Positions 45,931-55,012 of a stretch of DNA of 64,000 nt are shown here, one piece after another. Within the stretch, counting starts at the first letter, position 1, and each line of letters starts with the position of its first letter. The translations under genes and the position numbers were made by a program. The stretch is from assembly GCF_001281025.1 (NCBI RefSeq), contig NZ_CP012646.1:525001-589000 (forward strand), read 5' to 3'. Origin of the DNA: Streptococcus mitis. GTDB taxonomy: Bacteria > Bacillota > Bacilli > Lactobacillales > Streptococcaceae. The notes beneath the pieces were generated by a model. It searched no databases and was not told the DNA's origin. It was given only the letters and a program-made list of their open reading frames with translations.

Positions 45931-48432
45931 ATGAGTTTTTACAATCATAAAGAAATTGAGCCTAAGTGGCAGGGCTACTGGGCAGAACATCATACATTTA
46001 AGACAGGAACAGATGCATCAAAACCTAAGTTTTATGCTCTTGATATGTTTCCTTATCCGTCTGGAGCGGGTCTGCACGTAGGACATCCAGAAGGTTATAC
46101 CGCAACGGATATCCTCAGCCGTTTCAAACGTGCGCAAGGATACAATGTCCTTCACCCAATGGGTTGGGATGCTTTTGGTTTGCCTGCAGAGCAATACGCT
46201 ATGGATACAGGTAATGACCCAGCAGAATTTACAGCTGAGAACATTGCCAACTTCAAACGCCAAATCAATGCGCTTGGATTTTCTTATGACTGGGATCGTG
46301 AAGTCAATACAACAGATCCAAACTACTACAAGTGGACCCAATGGATTTTCACTAAGCTTTACGAAAAAGGCTTGGCCTATGAAGCGGAAGTGCCAGTAAA
46401 CTGGGTTGAGGAATTGGGAACAGCCATCGCCAACGAAGAGGTTCTTCCTGACGGAACTTCTGAGCGTGGAGGCTATCCAGTTGTCCGCAAGCCAATGCGC
46501 CAATGGATGCTCAAAATCACGGCTTACGCAGAGCGCTTGCTCAATGATTTAGATGAACTAGATTGGCCGGAGTCTATCAAGGACATGCAACGCAACTGGA
46601 TTGGGAAATCAACTGGTGCTAATGTAACTTTTAAAGTTAAGGGAACAGACAAGGAATTCACAGTCTTTACCACTCGTCCGGACACCCTTTTCGGTGCGAC
46701 TTTCACTGTTTTGGCTCCTGAACATGATTTGGTTGACGCTATCACAAGTCCAGAGCAAGCAGAGGCAGTAGCAGACTATAAACACCAAGCTAGCCTTAAG
46801 TCTGACTTGGCTCGTACAGACCTTGCCAAAGAAAAAACTGGTGTTTGGACTGGTGCTTATGCCATCAACCCTGTCAATGGTAAGGAAATTCCAATCTGGA
46901 TTGCCGACTATGTTCTTGCTAGTTACGGAACAGGTGCCGTTATGGCTGTGCCTGCCCACGATCAACGTGACTGGGAATTTGCCAAACAATTTGACCTTCC
47001 AATCGTAGAAGTACTTGAAGGTGGAAATGTAGCAGAAGCTGCCTACACAGAAGATGGCCTTCACGTTAATTCAGACTTCCTAGATGGACTCAACAAAGAA
47101 GACGCAATTGCTAAGATTGTGGCTTGGTTGGAAGAAAAAGGCTGTGGTCAAGAGAAGGTGACCTACCGTCTCCGCGACTGGCTCTTTAGCCGTCAACGTT
47201 ACTGGGGTGAGCCAATTCCTATCATTCATTGGGAAGACGGAACTTCAACAGCTGTTCCTGAAAATGAATTGCCACTTGTCTTGCCAGTAACCAAGGATAT
47301 CCGTCCTTCAGGTACTGGTGAAAGTCCACTAGCTAATTTGACAGATTGGCTTGAAGTGACTCGTGAAGATGGTGTCAAGGGTCGTCGTGAAACCAACACC
47401 ATGCCACAATGGGCAGGTTCAAGCTGGTACTACCTCCGCTATATTGACCCGCACAATACTGAGAAATTGGCCGATGAGGAGCTCCTCAAACAATGGTTGC
47501 CAGTAGATATCTACGTGGGTGGTGCAGAGCATGCCGTTCTTCACTTGCTTTATGCTCGTTTCTGGCACAAATTCCTCTATGACCTCGGTGTTGTTCCAAC
47601 TAAGGAACCATTCCAAAAACTCTTTAACCAAGGGATGATTTTGGGAACCAGCTACCGTGACCACCGTGGGGCTCTTGTGGCGACTGACAAGGTTGAAAAA
47701 CGTGACGGTTCCTTCTTCCATGTAGAAACAGGTGAAGAGTTAGAGCAAGCGCCAGCTAAGATGTCTAAATCGCTCAAGAACGTGGTTAACCCTGACGATG
47801 TGGTGGAACAATACGGTGCCGATACCCTTCGTGTTTATGAAATGTTTATGGGACCACTTGATGCTTCGATTGCTTGGTCAGAAGAAGGTCTGGAAGGAAG
47901 CCGTAAGTTCCTTGACCGTGTTTACCGCTTGATTACAAGTAAAGAAATAGCTGCGGAAAACAATGGCGCTCTTGACAAAGTTTACAACGAAACTGTTAAA
48001 GCTGTCACAGAACAAATCGAATCCCTCAAATTCAACACAGCCATTGCCCAACTTATGGTCTTTGTCAATGCAGCTAACAAGGAAGACAAGCTTTATGCAG
48101 ACTACGCCAAAGGCTTTATCCAATTGATTGCACCATTTGCGCCTCACTTGGCAGAAGAGCTCTGGCAAACAGTTGCAGCAACAGGTGAGTCAATCTCTTA
48201 TGTGGCTTGGCCAACTTGGGACGAAAGCAAATTGGTTGAAGACGAAATCGAAATTGTCGTCCAAATCAAAGGTAAAGTCCGTGCCAAACTCATGGTCGCT
48301 AAAGACCTATCACGAGAAGAATTGCAAGAGATTGCTCTAGCTGATGAAAAAGTCAAAGCAGAAATTGACGGTAAGGACATCGTAAAAGTAATTGCGGTAC
48401 CGAATAAATTGGTTAATATTGTTGTGAAATAA
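45931..48432 (+). CDS. leuS: Leucyl-tRNA synthetase
   Basis: 833 aa class I synthetase. HIGH-type signature [16 protein letters not shown] and KMSKS in [15 protein letters not shown] are intact. The CP1 editing domain that hydrolyses mischarged tRNA spans about residues 220-400 ([24 protein letters not shown]). Normal length. It has its own promoter and a terminator follows. Confidence 0.98.
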   Translation: MSFYNHKEIEPKWQGYWAEHHTFKTGTDASKPKFYALDMFPYPSGAGLHVGHPEGYTATDILSRFKRAQGYNVLHPMGWDAFGLPAEQYAMDTGNDPAEFTAENIANFKRQINALGFSYDWDREVNTTDPNYYKWTQWIFTKLYEKGLAYEAEVPVNWVEELGTAIANEEVLPDGTSERGGYPVVRKPMRQWMLKITAYAERLLNDLDELDWPESIKDMQRNWIGKSTGANVTFKVKGTDKEFTVFTTRPDTLFGATFTVLAPEHDLVDAITSPEQAEAVADYKHQASLKSDLARTDLAKEKTGVWTGAYAINPVNGKEIPIWIADYVLASYGTGAVMAVPAHDQRDWEFAKQFDLPIVEVLEGGNVAEAAYTEDGLHVNSDFLDGLNKEDAIAKIVAWLEEKGCGQEKVTYRLRDWLFSRQRYWGEPIPIIHWEDGTSTAVPENELPLVLPVTKDIRPSGTGESPLANLTDWLEVTREDGVKGRRETNTMPQWAGSSWYYLRYIDPHNTEKLADEELLKQWLPVDIYVGGAEHAVLHLLYARFWHKFLYDLGVVPTKEPFQKLFNQGMILGTSYRDHRGALVATDKVEKRDGSFFHVETGEELEQAPAKMSKSLKNVVNPDDVVEQYGADTLRVYEMFMGPLDASIAWSEEGLEGSRKFLDRVYRLITSKEIAAENNGALDKVYNETVKAVTEQIESLKFNTAIAQLMVFVNAANKEDKLYADYAKGFIQLIAPFAPHLAEELWQTVAATGESISYVAWPTWDESKLVEDEIEIVVQIKGKVRAKLMVAKDLSREELQEIALADEKVKAEIDGKDIVKVIAVPNKLVNIVVK

Positions 48433-48439
48433 GATAAGA

Positions 48440-48472
48440 ATCCTTCAGAGTAGAATCTGGAGGATTTTTTAT
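48440..48472 (+). terminator. Terminator of leuS
   Basis: Arms aatccttcaga and tctggaggatt (about 48438-48449 and 48456-48466), with G-U pairs, followed by TTTTT. Confidence 0.75.
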
Positions 48473-48511
48473 TTGACAGGAAGTTTCTGTTTTGTTAATA
48501 TGATTAACAAA
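48473..48511 (+). promoter_or_regulatory. marR promoter with overlapping operator
   Basis: TTGACA (48473-48478), 17-bp spacer, TAATAT (48496-48501). A palindrome TTTGTTAAT-atg-ATTAACAAA (48491-48511, 9-bp arms) covers the -10. A similar palindrome precedes the next gene (49006-49024), as expected for a MarR regulator that controls itself and its neighbour. Confidence 0.78.
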
Positions 48512-48524
48512 GAAAAGAGAGATT

Positions 48525-48980
48525 ATGGATAAAAAAGAATTTATTGCATTTAATAATCGTTTCAATAGATTTATTTTAGCGTTTGACCAGTTAAAAAAAA
48601 ATCAACATAAAAGTGGTGTTGACAAATCCATTACTTTGAATGAGGTACATTTGATTGTTGTGATTGGGGAAAATCAGCCCTTAAATCTAGTAAAATTATC
48701 TGAATTATTAGAAGTTTCAAGAAGTGCAATAACTCAAAGTGTTAGGAGATTGATTCAAAAAAATTTAGTTGTTTTTGATTTTGATCCGAATAATGGGAAA
48801 AATAAATATTTGAGATTATCTGAAAAAGGCATCGAAATTTTTAAAATCCATAAGGAGCAACAAGCATATATTGAAAAATCAATCTTTTTAGTTTTAAACA
48901 ACTATAGCGAGGTGGAACTTAAAACAGTTGTGAAATTGATGGATGATATTGAAAAGGTGTGGGGAGAATTACCGTGGTAA
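48525..48980 (+). CDS. MarR family transcriptional regulator
   Basis: 151 aa winged-helix protein. The recognition region NLVKLSELLEVSRSAITQSV and the wing VFDFDPNNGKNKYLRLSEKG are typical. MarR proteins bind small palindromes as dimers and let go when a small ligand binds. The codon use is AT-rich compared with leuS before it, which suggests acquisition. The neighbour it likely controls is the acyl-CoA thioesterase-like gene at 49037. Confidence 0.88.
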   Translation: MDKKEFIAFNNRFNRFILAFDQLKKNQHKSGVDKSITLNEVHLIVVIGENQPLNLVKLSELLEVSRSAITQSVRRLIQKNLVVFDFDPNNGKNKYLRLSEKGIEIFKIHKEQQAYIEKSIFLVLNNYSEVELKTVVKLMDDIEKVWGELPW

Positions 48981-49000
48981 AAGTCACGGTAAATTTCAAA

Positions 49001-49024
49001 TATAATTGTTAAGTGAATTAACAA
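49001..49024 (+). promoter_or_regulatory. Second MarR-type operator, before the thioesterase-like gene
   Basis: TATAAT (49001-49006) runs straight into TTGTTAA-gtgaa-TTAACAA (49006-49024). The half-site and spacing match the palindrome at the marR promoter (GTTAA-N5-TTAAC in both). No good -35 is seen, so this may be a weak or operator-only copy. Confidence 0.65.
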
Positions 49025-49036
49025 AAAGGAGAAGAT

Positions 49037-50269
49037 ATGACTGTAAACATAGAACTGATTTCACAAACAGATTTAGCGGATGAATCTTTTTATATTGCTA
49101 TTAATGGTTTAGAACCAAGGGCAATGTATTGTGTAGAAATGTACCTGTCTGATTATTACTGTATAAATGCTCCCTTGCTTTTAGATCATGATGTTATATG
49201 GAAATCAACCGCAATTTTTTTATCTGATCAGGACGGTATGATTGATACCTCTCAGACAGCATCTATTTCGGGATCTTATAAAGGAGTTTCAGAAATGGGA
49301 TTATTCTTTAATGCGAAACCGTTGAAGAATAGGAAAAGGAGATTACCGAGTTCTCTTGATAGAATTCCATTACGAGATTGTTTTGGTGTTGAAATTAAAA
49401 TCAGGCTGGGGAAAGATGTGGTCGCGAAGCAAAGTTTTGTAAGGCGTTATATGAATCTGGGAATAAGGTATCAAGATATTTATGATAAGCATTTTCAAGG
49501 TCGATTATTTTATGATGAAAAATTAAGAAGGGCGCCAGCCGTGATTATTGTTAGCGGTAGTGAGGGAAGAATTGAAAAAGCTCAGAATATTGCCCAACTT
49601 TTATCTTCAAGAGGCTATATTTGTCTTGCAATAGCTTATTTTGGTTTAGAGGGATTACCCCAAAATTTAGAACGAATTCCAATAGAATGTCTGGAAGAAG
49701 CGAAAGATTTTCTATACCATCATCCTCAAGTTGATAATACAAAAATAGGAATATATGGTCGCTCTAAAGGAGCAGAGCTTGTTCTGGCTGGACAAAGTAT
49801 TTTGGATGATGTGCAATGTTTAGTACTCAATTCTCCCTCAAATGTAATATTTGAGGGAATAAAGGGAAAACTCAATTCTAATTCATCTTCTTGGACATAT
49901 TTACAAAAGGAACTTCCTTATCAAAAATTTCAGTTAGGAGATTATTTGTTAAACAAGTTTTTTGGAAAACATATTCCTGAAGATAGTAGGGCTCAGATTG
50001 ATTTGAGTAAAATTTCCTCCCCTTTATTATTACTAGGAAGCGATGTTGATGAAATATGGAATGCATCATCCGCGATAGATGATATCATTTCACATTATAA
50101 AGGGGAATCCATTTTGTTTAAAAAATACCATGAAACAGGGCATATGTTGACGGTTGCTTATCAACCGAATCATCGTTATCGAAAAGATTGGCACTTATTA
50201 ATGAAAGAAAGTGTAGACTCGTGGTTTACTACGATAAATTTTTTTGATATACATCTGAAAAATTTGTAG
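49037..50269 (+). CDS. Acyl-CoA thioesterase / BAAT-like hydrolase
   Basis: 410 aa in two parts. The N-terminal ~130 residues form a beta-sandwich like the acyl-CoA thioester hydrolase/BAAT N domain (YIAINGLEPRAMYCVEM). The C-terminal part is an alpha/beta hydrolase of the BAAT_C type with nucleophile Ser in GIYGRSKGAEL and His in ETGHMLTV. Bacterial members act on acyl thioesters or similar compounds; the substrate is not known. AT-rich like marR. Related enzymes are better known in animals, so this is probably a horizontally acquired accessory gene. Confidence 0.75.
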   Translation: MTVNIELISQTDLADESFYIAINGLEPRAMYCVEMYLSDYYCINAPLLLDHDVIWKSTAIFLSDQDGMIDTSQTASISGSYKGVSEMGLFFNAKPLKNRKRRLPSSLDRIPLRDCFGVEIKIRLGKDVVAKQSFVRRYMNLGIRYQDIYDKHFQGRLFYDEKLRRAPAVIIVSGSEGRIEKAQNIAQLLSSRGYICLAIAYFGLEGLPQNLERIPIECLEEAKDFLYHHPQVDNTKIGIYGRSKGAELVLAGQSILDDVQCLVLNSPSNVIFEGIKGKLNSNSSSWTYLQKELPYQKFQLGDYLLNKFFGKHIPEDSRAQIDLSKISSPLLLLGSDVDEIWNASSAIDDIISHYKGESILFKKYHETGHMLTVAYQPNHRYRKDWHLLMKESVDSWFTTINFFDIHLKNL

Positions 50270-50292
50270 ACAGTGTTGAACCGTACTATAAT
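50264..50292 (+). promoter_or_regulatory. Promoter of a candidate small RNA
   Basis: TTGTAG (50264-50269), 17-bp spacer, TATAAT (50287-50292). The -35 overlaps the stop codon of the preceding gene. Confidence 0.68.
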
Positions 50293-50298
50293 AGTCCC

Positions 50299-50471
50299 AA
50301 CTAAGATAAAAACACAGTTCTGGTTGGTAGTCCAGTCTACAAAAGTAATTGCTCAAACAAGATAAATTTGAACTCAAACAGTAAAAACGTAGAGAGAAGT
50401 ACAAGAGTTACTAGTGACTTTCTCTTTCATAAAATAGAACAGCTCTTCTCGGATAAAAAGAGCTGTTTTTT
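50299..50471 (+). ncRNA. Candidate small RNA, ~173 nt
   Basis: Between the promoter at 50264-50292 and a strong terminator (arms 50438-50447 and 50458-50467, 10-bp perfect, followed by TTTTT) no ORF with a ribosome binding site is seen. Internal stems include CCAAC/GTTGG near the 5' end and AGAGAAGT/ACTTTCTCT before the terminator. Two similar tracts, TGCTCAAACAAGATAAA and TGAACTCAAACAGTAAAAA, are single-stranded in this folding. I do not recognise the RNA. Confidence 0.55.
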
Positions 50472-50514
50472 GCTTGTATTGAAAATTCTTTTCATAGATT
50501 ATTTCCTAATGGAT

Positions 50515-50634
50515 TTACTTGTCGTTAAAAATTTGGCTAATGGAAGTTTCAAATTCAAGACAATACTTACTTGCTTCAAATTCAATCATATCATATTCAG
50601 CAGTTTCATTTTGATAGAAGGGATTGTGTGTCAT
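50515..50634 (-). pseudogene. Short ORF in degraded gene debris, 39 aa
   Basis: ATG 50632-50634 to TAA 50515-50517 gives MTHNPFYQNETAEYDMIEFE and an acidic C terminus. No ribosome binding site is seen. It reads as the N-terminal part of a small streptococcal protein, followed by a stop. Together with the remnant upstream (50679-50822) it looks like debris of one or two related small genes. Confidence 0.4.
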
Positions 50635-50678
50635 GATTTCTAGTTAATTTTTTATTGTTTGATTTGGCGAGAATAATA

Positions 50679-50822
50679 CTACCGATTCTTGAATTTTTCG
50701 GCCAGATGCGGTAAAACATCTCTTTTATAGCGCATATTTAAAAATATAATGTGTTCTTGTAAGTGTTTTTAAGCTTCATTTAGCAATTCGGTAGGAGAAA
50801 AATGGCTGTAGCCTTCTCTACT
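50679..50822 (-). pseudogene. Remnant of a small gene with an internal stop
   Basis: The open frame reads SREGYSHFSPTELLNEA, then a stop, then KHLQEHIIFLNMRYKRD and on to VLPHLAEKFKNR. The two parts are in the same frame and form a coherent helical tail, so a single in-frame nonsense change seems to have broken the gene. No intact N terminus precedes it. Family not recognised. Confidence 0.45.
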
Positions 50823-50844
50823 TTAACTTAACCCTAATCATCTC

Positions 50845-50873
50845 ACCACTTAACCTTTCATTTTAACCACTTA
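50845..50873 (+). promoter_or_regulatory. Direct repeats upstream of the exporter operon (LytTR-type site)
   Basis: ACCACTTA occurs at 50845-50852 and 50866-50873, 21 bp apart, two turns of the helix. LytTR-domain regulators bind such spaced direct repeats. A TAAACT -10 (50908-50913) lies 34 bp downstream with a poor -35, fitting an activated promoter. The operon it precedes encodes a LytTR protein. Confidence 0.65.
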
Positions 50874-50938
50874 TCTCAAAAGTCGATTTTTCTGTCATTA
50901 TTTTTGTTAAACTAGTGAGATAAAAGGAGGGAAGAAAT

Positions 50939-51805
50939 ATGATTTTACAAGCTAAACATTTGACTAAACGGTACGGTACTCATATGGCTGTCGATGATAT
51001 TCAGTTAGAGTTTGAAAAAGGAAGTTTCAATGCTATTTTGGGACCCAATGGTGCAGGAAAATCAACCACCATTTCCATGTTAATCGGTTTGAAAAAGCCG
51101 ACACAAGGTCAGATTCGCTATGCGCCAAATACGAAAATCGGAGTTGTTTTTCAAGCTAGTGTACTGGATGAGATGTTGACGGTTAGGGAAAATCTCACGA
51201 TTCGTGCTCAACAGTATAAGGAGATTGCAGCAAGTCGTGTGGATGATTTGATCCATCAACTGGGCTTGACTGCTTTCCAGAAACAACTATATGGGACTTT
51301 GTCAGGTGGACAAAAACGTCGGGTTGATATTGCGCGTGCTCTTCTTTCGCGACCAGATATTCTTTTCTTGGATGAACCAACGACAGGTCTTGATATTCAG
51401 ACTCGCAAATCCATCTGGGATCTTCTGTATCGACTACAAAAGGATGAAGGGATGACTATTATCTTAACGACTCATTATTTGGATGAAGCGGATGAAGCGG
51501 ATCAGATCTATATCGTTGATCATGGGAAAGTGATTGCGCAAGGTTCTGCGACTAAGATTAAAAGTCAGTATGCATCTAATATCCTAAAAATTCGTTTTAA
51601 AGAAATAACCGATTTAGAAAAATTGCTACGGACTGGAATGGTAGTAGAGAAAGAAAATAAGTTGGAATATCTTTTTTATCCAAGAACGTCACTGGAAGCT
51701 ATTGAATTTTTGGCAAAAGTTCGAGAAGAAATTGATTATTTTGAGTTTCGCCCAGGTACCATGGATGATGCCTTTATTGCACTTACAGGAAGAGAGGTTC
51801 GCTAA
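50939..51805 (+). CDS. ABC-2 exporter ATPase
   Basis: 288 aa. Walker A GPNGAGKSTTISMLIGL, signature LSGGQKRRVDIARAL, Walker [12 protein letters not shown] and switch His in TTHYLDEADEAD. The C-terminal ~70 residues are typical of drug/peptide exporter ATPases. It overlaps the permease start by one base. Together with the permease, LytTR and DUF3021 genes it forms one operon behind the direct repeats at 50845. Confidence 0.9.
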   Translation: MILQAKHLTKRYGTHMAVDDIQLEFEKGSFNAILGPNGAGKSTTISMLIGLKKPTQGQIRYAPNTKIGVVFQASVLDEMLTVRENLTIRAQQYKEIAASRVDDLIHQLGLTAFQKQLYGTLSGGQKRRVDIARALLSRPDILFLDEPTTGLDIQTRKSIWDLLYRLQKDEGMTIILTTHYLDEADEADQIYIVDHGKVIAQGSATKIKSQYASNILKIRFKEITDLEKLLRTGMVVEKENKLEYLFYPRTSLEAIEFLAKVREEIDYFEFRPGTMDDAFIALTGREVR

Positions 51806-52647
51806 TGTTAGCTTTATTGAAACGGAATTTTATCTTATATTTTCGTAATCGTTCAGGAGTATTTTTCTCATTATTGGGGGCATTGATTTCCTTCCTGCTT
51901 TATATCATTTTTTTGCAGAAGAACTTGACGGATGCTTGGACCCAACTCCCTGAAAATACGAAGCTTTTAAATAACTGGCTGATGGGTGGGACCTTGGCTG
52001 TGACTGGGATTACAACCAGTTTTACGGCTCTTACACAAATGGTACAGGATCGTGAAAATCAAGTAGATCAAGATCTTTTCTTGACAGATTTAGGTAGCTG
52101 GGGCTTACAGGTGTCCTATCTAATCAGCAGTATTATCATTTCTTTTGTCATGCAGGTGTTTATGTTTGCTGTTATGAGCCTTTATTTTAGAGAAAGTCCA
52201 GTTATCAGTTATTTACCGGAAATTACTTTGATTATGCTGTTAAGCAGTCTGCTTTCAAGTGTGGTAAATATTCTTTTGATTTACCGTTTTCAATCTGTAG
52301 ATAGTCTTGGCAAACTGGCAACTATAGTGGGGACTGCTTCTGGATTTTTGGTAGGAACTTATATCCCCATTGGAGTATTACCTGATTTTGCACAAATTAT
52401 CATGAAGTGTACCCCTGCAACTTATATTGCTTCTCTCTATCGACAAATTTTAATGAAAGAGCGTTTAGAAACTGCATTTACAGGAAATAGCAGTCTGTTA
52501 CAGGAATTTCAAGAAAAAATGGGAATCCAAATCAACTGGCAAGAACTATTGACAAAGGAAGAGACATACTTTATAGTGGTTATTATCAGTTTCGTCGCTA
52601 TTCTTCTTTGGCTTTTATTTGTTAAAGTGTTTAGCAAGAGAAAATAA
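51805..52647 (+). CDS. ABC-2 type exporter permease
   Basis: 280 aa with six predicted transmembrane segments (for example residues 20-40, 55-80, 105-130, 140-160, 168-190 and 255-275) and the late LVGTYIPIGVLPDFAQIIMKCTPATYI segment common to ABC-2 permeases. Partner of the ATPase, with overlapping start and stop. The exported compound is unknown; peptides, bacteriocins or antibiotics are typical. Confidence 0.88.
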   Translation: MLALLKRNFILYFRNRSGVFFSLLGALISFLLYIIFLQKNLTDAWTQLPENTKLLNNWLMGGTLAVTGITTSFTALTQMVQDRENQVDQDLFLTDLGSWGLQVSYLISSIIISFVMQVFMFAVMSLYFRESPVISYLPEITLIMLLSSLLSSVVNILLIYRFQSVDSLGKLATIVGTASGFLVGTYIPIGVLPDFAQIIMKCTPATYIASLYRQILMKERLETAFTGNSSLLQEFQEKMGIQINWQELLTKEETYFIVVIISFVAILLWLLFVKVFSKRK

Positions 52648-52665
52648 AGGTATATTGGAGAGAAA

Positions 52666-53121
52666 ATGAAGATTCGTTTTGAAATGAAGACAGAGTTTTC
52701 AGAAAAGGACCCACATATTGTAATTCAGGCAGCTCAGTTAACTGACCAAGCAAGGGAAGTTATGGAGTATTTAGAACAATTTTCAACGACCAATCAGGTG
52801 GCCATTCCTATTCGAGCGGATGATTATCTGGTTATGGTTAAGATTGAGGATATTATTCTAGCTGATATTGATAAGAATTTATTAACCATTTATACGGTAG
52901 ACGGGATTTATAAAACGAAGGAAACATTGATAAACTTTCAGAATCGGATTAATCGGCGTAACTTTATACAGATATCACGTCATTCAATTATAAACATTGA
53001 CCACTTAGAATCGTTATCAGATAGTTTTTCAGGGAACATGATGGCTAAAATGACTCGGGGCATCAAATCTAGTGTGAGTCGGAAATACGTTAAGTCCTTA
53101 ATGAATTATCTAGGTTTATAG
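52666..53121 (+). CDS. LytTR domain transcriptional regulator
   Basis: 151 aa. No receiver domain is present. The C-terminal ~100 residues are a LytTR DNA-binding domain (IRADDYLVMVKIEDIILADI and FIQISRHSIINIDHLESL). It sits between the exporter and the DUF3021 gene, in one operon. Stand-alone LytTR regulators paired with a small membrane inhibitor form the LytTR regulatory systems described in streptococci (HdrRM and BrsRM of S. mutans). Confidence 0.88.
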   Translation: MKIRFEMKTEFSEKDPHIVIQAAQLTDQAREVMEYLEQFSTTNQVAIPIRADDYLVMVKIEDIILADIDKNLLTIYTVDGIYKTKETLINFQNRINRRNFIQISRHSIINIDHLESLSDSFSGNMMAKMTRGIKSSVSRKYVKSLMNYLGL

Positions 53122-53130
53122 GAGAAAATC

Positions 53131-53550
53131 ATGAAACGATTAATTGATTATTTTGTATCGGGAATGCGCACGGCTTCCTTCTTTTATTTGAGTATGATGT
53201 TATTAGCGCAGTGTTATCCAAGCGTTACCTATCCTACACCAATGGTAAAAAATATTCTAGCTCTGTTTTTAATGGGTGGAATTATGGGGGTATTGACTTT
53301 AATACTTGAAAAGCTAGAGTTTCTTGCTTTTAGTATACGTGTAGGAGTTCATTTATTAGTTACAGCTACTGTCTTAGTATTGACCTCTCTATTTTTTGGC
53401 TGGGGTTCAGTTTTATGGAGCCCTTTGCTTTGGTTCTTTTTCTTGTTAATTTATGGATTGATATGGCTGTATCAAATCTGGCGGACTCATAAACTCACAC
53501 AACAAATTAATCAAGCCTTGGAGGATAAAAGAAAGAAGACGGATAAATAG
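53131..53550 (+). CDS. DUF3021 family membrane protein
   Basis: 139 aa with four predicted transmembrane helices and a Lys-rich cytoplasmic tail (EDKRKKTDK). 9 bases after the LytTR gene. DUF3021 proteins are typically paired with LytTR regulators and probably hold them inactive at the membrane until a signal arrives. The signal here is unknown. Confidence 0.85.
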   Translation: MKRLIDYFVSGMRTASFFYLSMMLLAQCYPSVTYPTPMVKNILALFLMGGIMGVLTLILEKLEFLAFSIRVGVHLLVTATVLVLTSLFFGWGSVLWSPLLWFFFLLIYGLIWLYQIWRTHKLTQQINQALEDKRKKTDK

Positions 53551-53644
53551 TGTAGTGTTTAGTATGAAGTTAGAGGAGAGTGCTAGTTTCCATTTAGAGT
53601 AATTTATGATATAGTATTTTCAGTATAAAAATAAGGAGAAAGCT

Positions 53645-54340
53645 ATGCCAGTAAATGAATATGGTCAGATGATTGGTGAGTCAATGGAAGGTTATACACC
53701 CGGTGCACTGCCTTCTATTGATTTCTTAGAAGGGCGTTATGCTAGGGTAGAGGCTCTTTCGGTGGAAAAGCATGTAGAGGATTTATTAGCTGTTTATGGT
53801 CCAGATACTCCTCGGGAGATGTGGACCTACCTCTTTCAGGAACCAGTGGCAGATATGGAGGAGCTGCTTAGCCTTTTAAACCAGATGTTGGCTCGTAAGG
53901 ATCGCTTTTACTATGCGATTGTAGACAAGGAAACTGGTAAGACTTTGGGAACTTTTTCTCTCATGCGCATTGACCAAAATAACCGAGTGATAGAAGTGGG
54001 AGCGGTCACTTTTTCTCCAGAGCTCAGGGGAACACGAATAGGGACAGAAGCTCACTATCTCTTGGCGCGCTATGTTTTTGAGGAGCTTAACTATCGTCGC
54101 TACGAATGGAAATGTGATTCTCTTAATCTGCCATCCAGACGAGCTGCGGAGCGTTTGGGATTTGTCTATGAAGGGACCTTCCGCCAGGCAGTCGTATATA
54201 AGGGGCGTACTCGTGATACGGATTGGTTGTCTATGATTGATAAGGACTGGCCCAAAGTCAAAGCTCGATTGGAAGCATGGTTGGCTCCTGAAAATTTTGA
54301 TAAAAATGGACGACAGTACAAGAGCTTAAGAGAGCTTTAA
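53645..54340 (+). CDS. GNAT family acetyltransferase (RimJ/RimL-like)
   Basis: 231 aa. The acetyl-CoA binding region VTFSPELRGTRIGTEAHYLL and the late NLPSRRAAERLGFVYEGTFRQAVVYKGRTRDT are those of RimJ/RimL-type enzymes that acetylate protein N termini or small molecules. AAGGAG upstream. It lies 11 bases before the next GNAT gene. Confidence 0.88.
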   Translation: MPVNEYGQMIGESMEGYTPGALPSIDFLEGRYARVEALSVEKHVEDLLAVYGPDTPREMWTYLFQEPVADMEELLSLLNQMLARKDRFYYAIVDKETGKTLGTFSLMRIDQNNRVIEVGAVTFSPELRGTRIGTEAHYLLARYVFEELNYRRYEWKCDSLNLPSRRAAERLGFVYEGTFRQAVVYKGRTRDTDWLSMIDKDWPKVKARLEAWLAPENFDKNGRQYKSLREL

Positions 54341-54351
54341 TAGGTGTTGAC

Positions 54352-54768
54352 ATGATCACTATTAAAAAGCAAGAAATTGTCAAGTTAGAGGATGTTTTGC
54401 ATCTCTATCAGGCTGTCGGTTGGACAAATTATACCCATCAACCAGAGATGCTGGAGCAGGCCTTATCTCATTCATTAGCGATTTATGTGGCGCTTGATGA
54501 TGATACTGTGGTGGGCTTGATTCGTTTGGTTGGAGATGGATTCTCATCAGTATTGGTTCAAGATTTAATCGTTTTACCTATCTATCAGCGTCAAGGGATT
54601 GGTAGTGCCCTAATGAAAGAGGCTTTAGAGGCTTACAAAGATGTCTATCAAGTCCAGCTGGTGACAGAACAGACAGAAAGAACCTTGAGATTCTATCGTT
54701 CTATGGGCTTTGAAATCTTATCCACCTATAATTGTATAGGGATGACTTGGGTGAATAGAGAAAAATAA
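54352..54768 (+). CDS. GNAT family acetyltransferase, small
   Basis: 138 aa. Acetyl-CoA motif QRQGIGSALMKEAL and the RFYRSMGFEIL end are typical. AATAGGTGTTGAC precedes the start, so the ribosome binding site is modest; probably coupled to the GNAT gene before it. Substrate unknown. A CiaR site starts 15 bases after its stop. Confidence 0.87.
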   Translation: MITIKKQEIVKLEDVLHLYQAVGWTNYTHQPEMLEQALSHSLAIYVALDDDTVVGLIRLVGDGFSSVLVQDLIVLPIYQRQGIGSALMKEALEAYKDVYQVQLVTEQTERTLRFYRSMGFEILSTYNCIGMTWVNREK

Positions 54769-54821
54769 CAAAACTTGTTTTTCTTAAGCAAAGTTTAAGG
54801 ATGGTCTAGTATTATATAACC

Positions 54822-54917
54822 ATTAAATAAAGACCTCCTAACTTTATTTAATGAAATCCTAAAACTTTTTTTCATCATAATCTCCTAATGAAGTCACCCA
54901 ATCAGGTGGCTTTTTTT
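54822..54917 (+). ncRNA. CiaR-dependent small RNA (csRNA family), first of a tandem pair
   Basis: CiaR site CTTAAG-N5-TTTAAG (54783-54788 and 54794-54799), 10 bp before TATTAT (54810-54815). The RNA of ~96 nt runs CATTAAATAAAGACCTCCTAA ... AATCTCC and ends in a terminator, arms 54892-54898 and 54905-54911, then a T-run. The two anti-Shine-Dalgarno-like stretches are as in the other copies. It lies 190 bp from the next copy. Confidence 0.88.
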
Positions 54918-55012
54918 GTGGGGTGGATAGATGCTGATAGAAATTTTTTGCAAAATGGTAGAATTTGAGAAAAGTTAAGCTAGTTTTAAGCTTCGTCTTG
55001 TACCATATGGTT

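Noticed and set aside
48972..48990. ACCGTG/CACGGT hairpin after marR as a terminator
   Set aside because: No T-run follows, and the sequence beyond it carries the second operator; at most a weak pause site.
49551..49742. Minus-strand ORFs within the thioesterase-like gene and many similar shadows in ribosomal genes
   Set aside because: They are antisense to clear coding sequence, without ribosome binding sites or family features.
50368..50643. Plus-strand ORF of 91 codons
   Set aside because: It runs through a strong terminator and gene debris on the other strand. No ribosome binding site and low-complexity Phe/Lys composition.
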